From: Holophagaceae bacterium UBA706
GTDB lineage: Bacteria > Acidobacteriota > Holophagae > Holophagales > Holophagaceae
Direction of reading: 5' to 3'
DNA length: 10,129 nt
NCBI GenBank assembly: GCA_002298155.1
Contig: DBME01000077.1
Location: 1-10,129, forward strand
Part shown: positions 1-7,084 of the stretch, piece after piece
How positions within the stretch are numbered: position 1 is the stretch's first letter
Layout of the letters: every line of letters begins with the position of its first letter
Translations under genes and position numbers: made by a program
The notes under the pieces: model-generated
Seen by the model: the letters and a program-made list of their open reading frames with translations, nothing else
What the model was told of the DNA's origin: nothing
Database searches by the model: none

Positions 1-1
1 A

Positions 2-29
2 GCCGAGGATCGCCGAGGAAAGATGAAAA
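2..29. repeat. Left copy of imperfect terminal inverted repeat, 3' of truA
   Basis: Positions 2-15 (GCCGAGGATCGCCG) are the exact reverse complement of the last 14 bases of the window. Allowing mismatches at 16, 18 and 25, the match extends to position 29, giving 25 of 28 paired positions with 10102-10129. The copy starts about 12 bp after the truA stop codon. Read in the direction of truA transcription, it is a T-rich stretch followed by CGGCGATCCTCGGC, the same order as at the right end after the last gene. Internally it is a near-tandem 10-bp unit: 2-9 equals 12-19. It could be a dispersed intergenic repeat, part of a 3' end or terminator, or a longer minisatellite cut by the window edge. 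The match is certain; its meaning is not. Confidence 0.6.
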
Positions 30-40
30 GCAGGCGTTTG

Positions 41-877
41 CTAAAGGACCAGGCTCTGGGGGCGGACCGGTCCGGGGGGCTCGTCGCCGGGGTAGCGCAC
101 GGATTCCAGGAAGAGGCCGGCGGCGGGGGCCGCGCTGGCGCCCCAGAAGAGGTTGGCTTCGGGCGTGGGGCGCTCCAGGTCCTGGGCGATGCGGCGGACC
201 TTCTCCTTGCCCAGGGCGCAGAGGACGGCGGCGCCCACCATGCGGCGCACCTGGCGGTGGAGGAAATGGCCGCCCGTGACCCGCAGCAGCGCCAGGGAAC
301 CGTCCAGGACACACTCGGCGGCGTGGACCTGGCACCGCGGATCCTCGCCCTTTGCCAGGTCGGCGAAGCTCGACATGTCGTGGTTGCCCAGGAAGAGCGA
401 CCAGGCCTCCTCGAGGCGGCCCAGGTCCATGGGGGCCTTCACCCACCAGGCGTAGGGCTTCGCGAAGGCGGTGCGGCGCGCGCTGAGCTGGTAGAGGTAG
501 GTGCGGGACAGGGCCTCGTGCCGTGCGTGGAACTGGGGCGAGCAGGTCGCGACCGAGCGCACGGCCACGTCGCCGGGCAGGCCTTCGTCCAGGATCCGCT
601 GCAGTTCCCAGGGCTTGGGGGCGTGGCCCGTGAGGTGCAGGTGGGCCACCTGGCCCAGGGCGTGCACGCCGGCGTCGGTGCGGCCGGAGCCGCCCAGGGT
701 GGCCACGTTCAGGCCCGCCTCGTGGAGGACCCGTTCCAGGGTGCCGGCCACGGTGCGCACGCCCTGCGCGGTCTGCTTGGGGCCCTGCTTCTGCCATCCC
801 TGGTAGCGGGAGCCGTCGTATTCGAGGACCAGGCGGTAGGCCGCGGTCCGGGCGGGAGCTCGTTCCAGGCGCTTCAT
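41..877 (-). CDS. truA: tRNA pseudouridine(38-40) synthase TruA
   Basis: This enzyme isomerises uridines 38, 39 and 40 in the anticodon arm of many tRNAs to pseudouridine, in the cytoplasm. The 278-residue product begins with a TruA-type strand and loop (YDGSRYQGWQKQ, residues 20-31) and carries the signature GSGRTDAGVHA, with the catalytic aspartate at residue 68. Later family hallmarks are a FHARHEALSRTYLYQL stretch (about 116-131) and GHFLHRQVRRMVG near residues 203-215. Length is slightly above the usual 245-270 residues because of about 12 extra N-terminal and a few extra C-terminal residues. The ATG overlaps the stop of the response regulator upstream as ATGA, so translation is probably coupled and this start is favoured. 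It is the last gene of the minus-strand cluster. I see no frameshift or missing key residue. Assignment is very secure. Confidence 0.97.
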   Translation of the reverse strand: MKRLERAPARTAAYRLVLEYDGSRYQGWQKQGPKQTAQGVRTVAGTLERVLHEAGLNVATLGGSGRTDAGVHALGQVAHLHLTGHAPKPWELQRILDEGLPGDVAVRSVATCSPQFHARHEALSRTYLYQLSARRTAFAKPYAWWVKAPMDLGRLEEAWSLFLGNHDMSSFADLAKGEDPRCQVHAAECVLDGSLALLRVTGGHFLHRQVRRMVGAAVLCALGKEKVRRIAQDLERPTPEANLFWGASAAPAAGLFLESVRYPGDEPPGPVRPQSLVL

Positions 878-1281
878 CCGGCGTCCGGAGGGAAGACTTT
901 GTTCACTTCGCGCAGGAAGTGGTCGGGGTCGTGGAGGGGCTTGGACAGGTAGTGCTCGGCGCCGGTCTCGGCCAGGAAGCGTTCCCGGTCGCCGGTCATG
1001 GCGTGGGCGGTGGCGAGGATCACGGGCACGCTGGCCGTGGCGGGGTCGGCCTTGAGGAGGCGGGTGATGTAGATGCCGTCGACCTTCTGCCCCAGGTGGA
1101 TGGACCGCGAAAGGCTGATGTCCATGATCACGGCGGAGATCTCGCCCGAGGCCACCAGGGCCAGGACCTCGTCCACGTCCTCGGAGACCGCCACGTCGAA
1201 GCCGCCCTTGCGCACGAGGACGACCTGCATGAACTTCACGTTGATCGGGTCATCCTCGACGATCAGGATCTTTTTTTTCAT
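874..1281 (-). CDS. Single-domain response regulator (receiver only)
   Basis: The 135-residue product is a stand-alone CheY-like receiver domain with no output domain, of the kind found in DivK/CheY-type relays. Visible landmarks are the acidic pair D10/D11 after the first strand (KILIVEDD), the phospho-acceptor D54 (VIMDIS), the switch threonine T91 (ILATAHA) and the invariant lysine K114 in LSKP. Compared with a minimal receiver there are several extra residues between D54 and the helix beginning VDGIYITRLL (SRSIHLGQK, 58-66), a loop enlargement also seen in some receivers. A GAGG Shine-Dalgarno-like element lies about 7 bases before the ATG. No histidine kinase is encoded in the window, so its partner is unknown. 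Its 3' end overlaps truA by 4 bp, and the PHP gene ends 27 bp upstream. The ATG is followed by eight consecutive A residues coding for lysines. Confidence 0.95.
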   Translation of the reverse strand: MKKKILIVEDDPINVKFMQVVLVRKGGFDVAVSEDVDEVLALVASGEISAVIMDISLSRSIHLGQKVDGIYITRLLKADPATASVPVILATAHAMTGDRERFLAETGAEHYLSKPLHDPDHFLREVNKVFPPDAG

Positions 1282-1307
1282 CAGGGGACCTCGACGGGTT
1301 GCTTCAT
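1281..1307 (-). CDS. Possible 8-residue mini-ORF coupled to the response regulator
   Basis: An ATG immediately after the PHP stop codon opens a reading frame for MKQPVEVP. The frame ends in TGA, which overlaps the response-regulator ATG by one base (TGATG). An AAGG element sits 6 bases before this ATG, giving it a better-placed ribosome site than many neighbouring starts. It may simply pass ribosomes from the PHP gene to the response regulator, or be a chance frame in the 27-bp gap. The product is too short for homology-based support. I see only the spacing and the overlap. Confidence 0.25.
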   Translation of the reverse strand: MKQPVEVP

Positions 1308-1308
1308 T

Positions 1309-2157
1309 TTATACCTTTTCCGCGGCTCTGCGTGCCTTGAGGAGATCAAGGACGCCATCGGGAACATGAAGGCTGCCGGTGCCCACGCCCAGGTACTGCC
1401 CGGGCTTGTGGCCTCCGTGGTAGTCGCTGCCGCCGGAAGGCACCATGTCCAGGGACGCGGCCAGCTCCAGGAAGTAGCGGTGCTCCTGGGGGCCATAGTC
1501 GGGGTAGTGGGCCTCCAGGCCCGCCATGCCCGCGGCCTTGAGTTCGGCCATGGCCTCGTCCCAGCGGAAGTTCCGGTTGCCGAAGCGTCCGGGGTGGGCC
1601 ACCACCGCCACGCCGCCGGCCTCGCGGATCCACCGGGCCGCTTCCGCGGGGGTGAGTTCGCGCAGGGGGATGAAGGCGGGGCCGTCGTCGCCGATGAAGC
1701 GCCGGAAGGCGTCCTGGGGGCTGCCGGCGGCGCCCCGGTTCACCAGGGCGCGGGCGAAGTGGGTTCGGGAGACGGAATCGGTGGGGGCCAGGGCGGCGAT
1801 CTCCTCCCAGGTCACGGGCACGCCCATCTCCTGGAGGCGCGCGACCATGGCGCGGTTGCGGTCGATGCGCCGCTCGCGCATGTCCTCGATGCGGGTGCGG
1901 AAGGCGGCGTCCCGCGGATCGATGAACAGCCCCAGCACGTGCAGGACCCGGCCCAGGAACCGGCAGCTCAGCTCGATGCCGGGCACCAGTTCGGTGTCCA
2001 CCCGGGGCTGGCAGGCCAGGAAACGCTCCAGGCCCTCCAGGGTGTCGTGGTCCGTGAGGGCCAGGGCCCGCAGTCCCGCCGCCTGGGCCAGGTCGGCCAA
2101 GGCTTCGGGCGTGTCGGTGCCGTCGGAATAGATGGAGTGGCAGTGGAGGTCGATCAC
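1309..2157 (-). CDS. PHP-domain metal-dependent phosphoesterase (YciV/RNase AM-like)
   Basis: The 282-residue product has the complete PHP active-site set. HCHSIYSDG (5-13) supplies the first metal ligands, LTDHDT (34-39) the next, GIE (60-62) the bridging glutamate, SRTH (130-133) a histidine, AHPGRF (187-192) another, and GGSDYHG (242-248) the final Asp-His pair. This arrangement and length match the COG0613 family. Its characterised members hydrolyse 3',5'-nucleoside bisphosphates (pAp) or trim RNA 5' ends (YciV/RNase AM, also called TrpH). The exact substrate cannot be read from sequence. The protein begins within a few residues of the HxH motif, so the true start is the GTG that overlaps the TGA of the FlhB-like gene (GTGA). 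The open frame runs further upstream but there it is only the antisense/out-of-frame shadow of that gene. No signal peptide is present, so it is cytoplasmic. Confidence 0.93.
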   Translation of the reverse strand: MIDLHCHSIYSDGTDTPEALADLAQAAGLRALALTDHDTLEGLERFLACQPRVDTELVPGIELSCRFLGRVLHVLGLFIDPRDAAFRTRIEDMRERRIDRNRAMVARLQEMGVPVTWEEIAALAPTDSVSRTHFARALVNRGAAGSPQDAFRRFIGDDGPAFIPLRELTPAEAARWIREAGGVAVVAHPGRFGNRNFRWDEAMAELKAAGMAGLEAHYPDYGPQEHRYFLELAASLDMVPSGGSDYHGGHKPGQYLGVGTGSLHVPDGVLDLLKARRAAEKV

Positions 2158-2435
2158 GAGGCGTGCCCCGCGTTGGCGCGGTAGATTGCCGCCAGCATGA
2201 TGGCCACCGCCTGGAAGAGCTCGGGCGGCACCAGGTCGTCCACCTTCAGGGGGGCCAGGGCGGCCACCAGGTCGGGGTCGCGCTCCACCGGGATGCCGTT
2301 CTCCCGGGCCAGGGCGATGATGCGCTCGGCCAGGAGCCCGTCGCCCTTGGCCACGAGCCTGGGCGCCATGTCCAGGAAGGGGGCTTCGGGGGCATAGCGG
2401 AGGGCGACGGCGCTGGGACGGGTGGTACGGGCCAT
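2154..2435 (-). CDS. Stand-alone FlhB C-terminal-domain-like protein
   Basis: This small protein (93 residues from the ATG at 2435; 98 from an alternative ATG at 2450) resembles the cytoplasmic C-terminal domain of FlhB/YscU export-switch proteins. Features are AVALRY near the N-terminus, APRLVAKGDGLLAERIIALARENGIPVERDPDLV in the middle (described here in two blocks, residues about 24-44 and 45-57), then the PPELFQAVAIMLAAIYR helix. The membrane domain of true FlhB is absent, and the self-cleaving NPTH motif is replaced by T-R-P-S just before AVALRY, so autocleavage is not expected. Such FlhB-C homologues (FlhX/YlqH type) occur in many bacteria, some flagellated and some not; their role is poorly defined. 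The stop overlaps the PHP GTG start. Neither ATG has a well-spaced Shine-Dalgarno: GGAG lies only one base before the 2435 ATG. The start is therefore uncertain. Confidence 0.8.
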   Translation of the reverse strand: MARTTRPSAVALRYAPEAPFLDMAPRLVAKGDGLLAERIIALARENGIPVERDPDLVAALAPLKVDDLVPPELFQAVAIMLAAIYRANAGHAS

Positions 2436-2460
2436 GCTCCAGCCTAACATTCCGGGAAAG

Positions 2461-2498
2461 CAAAACGCCGGAGCCCGTTTCCGGAGTCCGGCGTTTTG
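2461..2498 (-). terminator. Hairpin terminator after the glycosyltransferase gene
   Basis: CAAAACGCCGGA (2461-2472) is perfectly complementary to TCCGGCGTTTTG (2487-2498), a 12-bp stem with a 14-base loop. On the minus strand, the direction of the glycosyltransferase, the GC core is followed by GTTTTGCTTT, a short U-tract. It lies 19 bases after that gene's stop and before the FlhB-like start, so it likely ends the glycosyltransferase transcript. The stem is symmetric with an A-tract on the other side, so it could also act on plus-strand antisense transcription. Alternative inner pairings (CCGGA with TCCGG) exist. Confidence 0.75.
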
Positions 2499-2516
2499 GT
2501 TGAAGAACTTATCGAA

Positions 2517-4046
2517 CTACTGGACGAGGCTGGATTCGGTCTCGTCGTCCTCGAGCTCCTCCATGGCCAGCCGGCGGAAGATCTTGACGTCGGACAGGGA
2601 CATGAAGCTGATGTAGGCGAAGCCGCTGAAGAACAGCCACAGGAAGGGCACCGAGGCCCACTTGCGGATGTAGATGGCCACGACCACCGCGCCGAAGTAG
2701 TAGAAGGCGAAGGCCATCTCCAGGAAGGTCATGAGGGTCTTGGGGACCTTGTAGGCCCGGGCGTTGCAGGAGGTGGCGCCGTTGCCCTTCTCGTCCACGC
2801 CGAGCTTGGGGGTGCGCTTGAACTCGATGTCGTTGGTGAAGAAGCCTTCCAGCACGGCCTTGGACTGGTTGAGGCAGAGGCCGATGCCCAGGCTCATGAG
2901 GCCGGGGACGTACTTCAGGCGGCTGGTCCAGTTCTTGTTGTTGTAGACCTCACGCTGGGAGAGGCCGAAGTAGAGGCCGACGCTCACGGCGTTGAGGAGG
3001 AAGAAGGGGCCGTCGGTGAGCAGCAGGACCTTGGGGGGCGTGCCGGCACGGAAATACATGCAGGGGACCATGATGACGGCCAGGACGACCATCAGGAGGT
3101 AGTTGCAGTTGGCGGTGAGGTGGAACCAGCACTCGGCCTTGGTGTGGAGGCTCTCCTTGCTGGAGAGGATGGTCTTCATGAGCTTGCGGATGACCTGGGC
3201 GTTGCCCTTGGCCCAGCGGTGCTGCTGGCTCTTGAAGGCGTTGACTTCCACGGGGAGCTCGGCGGGAACGACCATGTCCTTGAGGTAGACGCCCTTCCAG
3301 CCCTTGAGCTGGGCGCGGTAGGAAAGGTCGGCATCCTCGGTGATGGTGTCGTGCTCCCAGCCGCCGGCGTCGGAGATGGCCGACACGCGCCACAGCCCGG
3401 CGGTGCCGGAGAAGTTGAAGAAGGCGTTGGAGCGGTTGCGGGCGGTGTGCTCGAAGACGAAGTGGCCGTCGAGCAGGATGGCCTGCACCTGGGTGAGCAG
3501 GGAGAAGTCGCGGTTCAGGTGGTCCCAGCAGCCCTGCACGAAGGCGATCTTGCCGTCGGCGAAGTGGGGCACGCCCTGACGGAGGAAGTCCACGGTCGGC
3601 AGGAAGTCGGCGTCGAACATGGCCACGATCTCGCCCTTGGCGGTCTTGAGGCCGTTGTCCAGGGCGCCGGCCTTGAAGCCGGTGCGGTCGGTGCGGTGGA
3701 TGTAGCTGATGTCCCAGCCGAGGTTGCGGTACTTCTCGCAGACGGCCTGGGCGACCCGGACGGTGTCGTCGGTGGAGTCGTCGAGCATCTGGATCTCAAG
3801 GCGGTCCTTGGGCCAGTCCATCTTGACGACGTGGTCCATGAGGCGTTCCACGACGTTGATCTCGTTGAAGACGGCGAGCTGCACCGTCACCATGGGCTCG
3901 TATTCGCGGCCCGCGGGGGGCTTGGGCGGATTGCTCTTGTGACGGAAGTACAGAAGGAGCATCCACAGCCGATGAGCACCATAGATGCTCAGGATGCTGA
4001 GGATCGAGAAGTAGGCGACAAGCACCACAGTCTTCAGGACTTCCAT
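2517..4046 (-). CDS. Cellulose-synthase-like GT2 membrane glycosyltransferase
   Basis: The 509-residue product is a family 2 glycosyltransferase of the processive, membrane-bound type related to bacterial cellulose synthase A and plant CslA/C enzymes. It has an N-terminal transmembrane segment (about 6-33), then the cytosolic GT-A domain. That domain contains LAVFNE (57-62), LDDSTDDT (88-95), FKAGALDNG (124-132), the metal-binding DAD (145-147), FSGTAGLWR (212-220), the TED catalytic-base motif (236-238) and the acceptor-site motif QQHRW (274-278). Four or five hydrophobic segments follow, at about 302-325, 337-358, 436-458 and 462-482. No PilZ domain is present. It probably polymerises a nucleotide-sugar-derived beta-glycan, but the sugar cannot be read from sequence. 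The start at 4046 is chosen because AGAAGGA precedes that ATG at good spacing; an in-frame TTG at 4085 would add 13 residues with no hydrophobic or domain content. It is transcribed divergently from the PEGA kinase. Confidence 0.92.
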   Translation of the reverse strand: MEVLKTVVLVAYFSILSILSIYGAHRLWMLLLYFRHKSNPPKPPAGREYEPMVTVQLAVFNEINVVERLMDHVVKMDWPKDRLEIQMLDDSTDDTVRVAQAVCEKYRNLGWDISYIHRTDRTGFKAGALDNGLKTAKGEIVAMFDADFLPTVDFLRQGVPHFADGKIAFVQGCWDHLNRDFSLLTQVQAILLDGHFVFEHTARNRSNAFFNFSGTAGLWRVSAISDAGGWEHDTITEDADLSYRAQLKGWKGVYLKDMVVPAELPVEVNAFKSQQHRWAKGNAQVIRKLMKTILSSKESLHTKAECWFHLTANCNYLLMVVLAVIMVPCMYFRAGTPPKVLLLTDGPFFLLNAVSVGLYFGLSQREVYNNKNWTSRLKYVPGLMSLGIGLCLNQSKAVLEGFFTNDIEFKRTPKLGVDEKGNGATSCNARAYKVPKTLMTFLEMAFAFYYFGAVVVAIYIRKWASVPFLWLFFSGFAYISFMSLSDVKIFRRLAMEELEDDETESSLVQ

Positions 4047-4194
4047 CGGTTTATCCTTCTCCGGGCAGGCTTGCACCCAGGGCAAGCGTTACAATATCCT
4101 CCAAGTCTGCCAGGAAGCTTTCGTTTTTCCATATGTTTTTCACCCTTTTTTCGTCACACTTATGCAACATTAAACAAAAGGCCGGGTACAACGC
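4047..4194. promoter_or_regulatory. Divergent intergenic region between glycosyltransferase and kinase
   Basis: This 148-bp gap separates two genes reading outward, so it must contain both promoters or be served by read-through. It is far more AT-rich than its surroundings from about 4118 to 4186, with several T runs (4124-4128, 4145-4150), typical of a promoter island. I could not find a convincing paired -35/-10 in either direction. A 6-bp inverted repeat GCTTGC...GCAAGC (4069-4074 and 4082-4087, 7-base spacer) lies in the leader of the glycosyltransferase and could be an operator or hairpin. The kinase ATG has only a weak AAAGG about 12 bases upstream. Confidence 0.5.
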
Positions 4195-6117
4195 ATGGAC
4201 GACGTCGAAAATTTCCCCAAGAACATCGGTCGCTACGAGATCAAAGGCCTCCTGGGCGCCGGAGCCATGGGTTCCGTGTACCTCGCCGAGGATCCCCGGA
4301 TCAAGCGCAAGCTGGCCGTCAAGGTGGTCAAGCTGAACTCCATCGGCAGCGAACAGGAGCGCAAGGAGTTCCTGGCCCGCTTCCAGAGGGAGGCCGAGGT
4401 CTCCGGCGTGCTCAACGATCCCGGCATCGTGACCATCTACGACGTGGGCGACAGCGACCTGGGGCCCTTCCTGGCCATGGAGTTCGTGCCCGGCAAGACC
4501 CTCGACGCCATTCTGAAGAGCGGGACGCCCCTCACCCTCAAGGAGAAGCTCTCCATCGCCGCCGGCATCGCCGCGGCCCTGGACCACGCCCACGACCACG
4601 GCATCGTCCACCGGGACGTCAAGCCGGGCAACGTGATGATCACCGAGGACCACCGGCCCAAGCTCATGGACTTCGGCATCGCCAAGCGCGAGGACGCCTC
4701 CCTGACGCAGACCGGCACCTTCCTCGGCACCCCCAGCTACGCCAGCCCCGAGCAGATCCGCGAGGGCATCGCGGTGGCCGCCTCGGACATCTTCAGCTTC
4801 GCGGTGCTGACCTTCGAGATGCTCTCCGGGAGCCTGCCGTTCCCCGGGACCTCCATCAACACCATCCTCTACAAGATCGTCAACGAGCCCCCCGTCGAGA
4901 TCAAGCCGCCGGTGGAGGGCCTCATGCCCGAAGCCTGGCAGCGGGTGTTCACCCGGGCCCTGGCCAAGGATCCCGCGGACCGCCACACCACCTGCTCGTC
5001 CTTCGTCAAGGACCTCCTGGAGGGCGCCAAGGACCTGGGCCGCACGGACCGCATGCAGCTCCTGGGCAACCTGAGGTCGGACCCAAGCGCCCCCCCCTCG
5101 GGCACCCAGCGCCGTGCGGAGGAACCCCCGATCCATCCTGAAATCCAGTCCGTGTCCGTGCCCATGACGCCCCGCAAGGGCCGGGGCGCCCTGTACGGCA
5201 CCGTGGCGGCCCTGCTGGTGGCCGCGTGCGCCGGCGGCTTCCTGCTCTTCCGCAAGGGCGGCGCCACCCAGGTCATGCTGGACACCGTTCCCACGGGCGC
5301 CCGGGCCGTCCAGGCCGGCAAGGAGCTGGGCGTCACGCCCCTGCCCGTGCCCCTGAAGGCCGGCGACGTGGTCCTCCTGGAGAAGAAGGGCTTCAAGCCC
5401 CTGGAATTCCGCTTCCAGGGCGGCGACGGGAGCCCCAGGGCAACCCTGGAGCCCGTGCACAGCGACGAGACCCTGCGCACCTACCCCGAAGGGGCCACCG
5501 TGGTCCTGGACGCCGTGAAGCTGGAGGGCGTCACGCCCCTGGTCGTCAAGGGCTGGGACCAGAGCGTCAAGCACGACCTCACCTTCACCAAGGGCGAGCT
5601 GGGCATGGCCACCACCTTCAACGAGGGCGAGACCCCCGGTTCCCAGGTGTTCACCCTCGTGCCCCCCTCCCAGACCCGCACGGGCGCGCAGCCCCACGCC
5701 GTGGACGCCAACGCCCCCGGCACTCTGCGCTTCACCGCCCCCTACACCGTGCGCGTGAAGGTCGACGGCAAGGACATGGGCGAAGTGAAGGAAGGCGGCT
5801 CGCTGAGCGTCTCCCCGGGCAACCACAAGCTGGAGCTCTCCAACGCCCGGGTCTTCCTGCGGGAATCCCAGACGGTCACGGTCAGCGCGGGCCAGCCCAC
5901 CCAGGTCCAGCTGCCGGGCCTGTGCAACCTCATCGTGAACAGCTTCCCCAGCTCGGGCATCGTGGTGGTGGACGGCATCGCCACGGCGGTGGAGAGCGAC
6001 GGGTCCACCCCCATCCCCGTCGTCAAGGGCCACCATACCGTCAACGTGCAGGGCCGCTCCAAGCCCGCCCAGGGGGTCGACCTCAACGGCGATTTCACGT
6101 TGAAGATGCAGATCTGA
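4195..6117 (+). CDS. Transmembrane Ser/Thr protein kinase with PEGA-like extracellular repeats
   Basis: The 640-residue product is a Hanks-type Ser/Thr kinase. The cytoplasmic N-terminal kinase domain (about 14-285) has a glycine loop GAGAMGSV (21-28), ATP-anchoring K43, probable C-helix glutamate E66, catalytic loop HRDVKPGN (139-146, base D141), metal-binding DFG (159-161) and activation-loop end GTPSYASPE (178-186). All catalytic residues are present, so it should be active. After a proline-rich linker comes one transmembrane helix (about 332-352). The external part holds three or four beta-rich PEGA-like repeats. The first two are clear: VPTGARAVQAGKELGVTPLP at about 365-384, and a unit beginning YPEGATVVLD at 430. 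More diverged units follow near 511-577 and 578-640. PEGA domains are often found on surface or sensory proteins and may bind envelope components; the ligand here is unknown. It is the first gene of a plus-strand run and may regulate the divergent glycosyltransferase or its neighbours; that is inference. Confidence 0.95.
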   Translation: MDDVENFPKNIGRYEIKGLLGAGAMGSVYLAEDPRIKRKLAVKVVKLNSIGSEQERKEFLARFQREAEVSGVLNDPGIVTIYDVGDSDLGPFLAMEFVPGKTLDAILKSGTPLTLKEKLSIAAGIAAALDHAHDHGIVHRDVKPGNVMITEDHRPKLMDFGIAKREDASLTQTGTFLGTPSYASPEQIREGIAVAASDIFSFAVLTFEMLSGSLPFPGTSINTILYKIVNEPPVEIKPPVEGLMPEAWQRVFTRALAKDPADRHTTCSSFVKDLLEGAKDLGRTDRMQLLGNLRSDPSAPPSGTQRRAEEPPIHPEIQSVSVPMTPRKGRGALYGTVAALLVAACAGGFLLFRKGGATQVMLDTVPTGARAVQAGKELGVTPLPVPLKAGDVVLLEKKGFKPLEFRFQGGDGSPRATLEPVHSDETLRTYPEGATVVLDAVKLEGVTPLVVKGWDQSVKHDLTFTKGELGMATTFNEGETPGSQVFTLVPPSQTRTGAQPHAVDANAPGTLRFTAPYTVRVKVDGKDMGEVKEGGSLSVSPGNHKLELSNARVFLRESQTVTVSAGQPTQVQLPGLCNLIVNSFPSSGIVVVDGIATAVESDGSTPIPVVKGHHTVNVQGRSKPAQGVDLNGDFTLKMQI

Positions 6118-6133
6118 GTGGTACCTTCGTAGG

Positions 6134-7081
6134 ATGTCCACGATCGCCGACGACGCCTCCCCCCTTGCCCCGGATGACGCGGGAGTTCCCAGTCCCAAGG
6201 GGCCCTGGGCCTTTCTGGGCGCGGCTCTGCCGGGCGGCCTGGGGTCCTGGGGGCTGCAGCTCATGGCCGGGTGGCTCTGCTTCCATGTGCTGACCAGCGT
6301 CCTCTGGGCCCAGCACATGCGGTCCCTGGCCGGGTGGAGCGGCCTCCCCAACTACTGGGGGGAGATGCTCTCCGTGCGGGACGTGTGGGAGATGGCCGAG
6401 AACGGCGGCATGAAGAACCATGCCACCGGGATGTGGGCCCCCCTGGCGGCCCTGCTGTCCATGGCCTGGTTCCTGTGGGCCGGCTGGCAGGTGCAGGCCC
6501 GGGCCGCGAAGGTGCCCGCCCGCTTCATGGCCTGGTTCTGGAGCTTCGCGGATGCCCTCCTCATCGCCGCCATCCCCCTGGGCCTCGTGGGCTGGTTGGT
6601 CCTGGGCTCCCTGGAGAAGATGGCCGAGACCGGCATCCAGGGCCTCGGCTGGCTGGACTGGGTGGGCGGCACGCTCGTGCGGTTTGCCCTGGTGTCGACG
6701 TTCTTCCTGCAGGTGTGGCTCTGCCGCCTGGGCCGGACCCAGGCCTGCGGCTGGCGGCTGGGCGGCTGGCGCAAACTGGCGCGGCACCTGCGCCTGAGTT
6801 TCCTCAGACTCTGGGTCCATCCCATCCAGTGGACCGTCCTGGTGATCGCCGGCGTGGCCGTGCGGGCGGGGCTGCCCTTCCTGGTGCTGTTCCTGGGCTG
6901 GCGCATGGGCGGCGGTTCCACGGGGCGAGTCTGGTCCCTCCTGGGCCTGCAGGCCCTGGCGGTGCTGGCCAACGCCTGGCTTATCGGCTGGTTCCTCCGC
7001 GTGACGGCCCTCTTCTGGCGCAACGACACGGCGGTGCAGGACGTCATCCAGGACCTGGAAGCCCGCACCGCGGAAAGGTGA
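6134..7081 (+). CDS. Six-helix membrane protein of unknown function
   Basis: I do not recognise a family. The 315-residue product has a roughly 30-residue polar, proline- and aspartate-rich N-terminus without a signal peptide. About six hydrophobic helices follow, near residues 35-58, 97-118, 134-157, 178-196, 233-257 and 266-289. A basic, arginine-rich loop (about 197-226, with RLGGWRKLARHLRLSFLRLW) lies between helices 4 and 5 and suggests a cytoplasmic side there. It is unusually rich in tryptophan and glycine. The C-terminus is short and charged. It starts 16 bp after the kinase stop and ends 3 bp before the tautomerase start, so it is almost certainly co-transcribed. Being next to a transmembrane kinase, it could be a substrate or partner, but nothing in the sequence shows that. 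The only ribosome-site candidate (GTAGG) abuts the ATG, so the exact start is moderately uncertain; the next in-frame ATG lies inside the first helix. Confidence 0.75.
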   Translation: MSTIADDASPLAPDDAGVPSPKGPWAFLGAALPGGLGSWGLQLMAGWLCFHVLTSVLWAQHMRSLAGWSGLPNYWGEMLSVRDVWEMAENGGMKNHATGMWAPLAALLSMAWFLWAGWQVQARAAKVPARFMAWFWSFADALLIAAIPLGLVGWLVLGSLEKMAETGIQGLGWLDWVGGTLVRFALVSTFFLQVWLCRLGRTQACGWRLGGWRKLARHLRLSFLRLWVHPIQWTVLVIAGVAVRAGLPFLVLFLGWRMGGGSTGRVWSLLGLQALAVLANAWLIGWFLRVTALFWRNDTAVQDVIQDLEARTAER

Positions 7082-7084
7082 GCG

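Noticed and set aside
919..2184. 421-codon plus-strand open frame
   Set aside because: It is antisense to the response regulator and PHP genes, both with intact active-site motifs; it has no ribosome site or recognisable motif.
4118..4190. Specific -35/-10 promoters for the divergent genes
   Set aside because: No hexamer pair in either direction matches well at proper spacing, so I annotated only the region.
4285..4294. Third GCCGAGGATC, matching the end repeat unit
   Set aside because: It encodes Ala-Glu-Asp in the kinase glycine-loop region, matches only 10 bases and does not extend, so coincidence in GC-rich coding DNA is likely.
2496..5141. 881-codon plus-strand open frame
   Set aside because: It runs antisense to the glycosyltransferase and then out of frame through the kinase. 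Its composition is that of a GC-rich shadow (long Gly/Ala/Val/His or Arg/Pro/Gly stretches), and both real genes have complete motif sets.
4051..6351. 766-codon minus-strand open frame
   Set aside because: It is antisense to the whole kinase gene with shadow composition (Gly, Ala, Val, His, Leu) and no domain motif.
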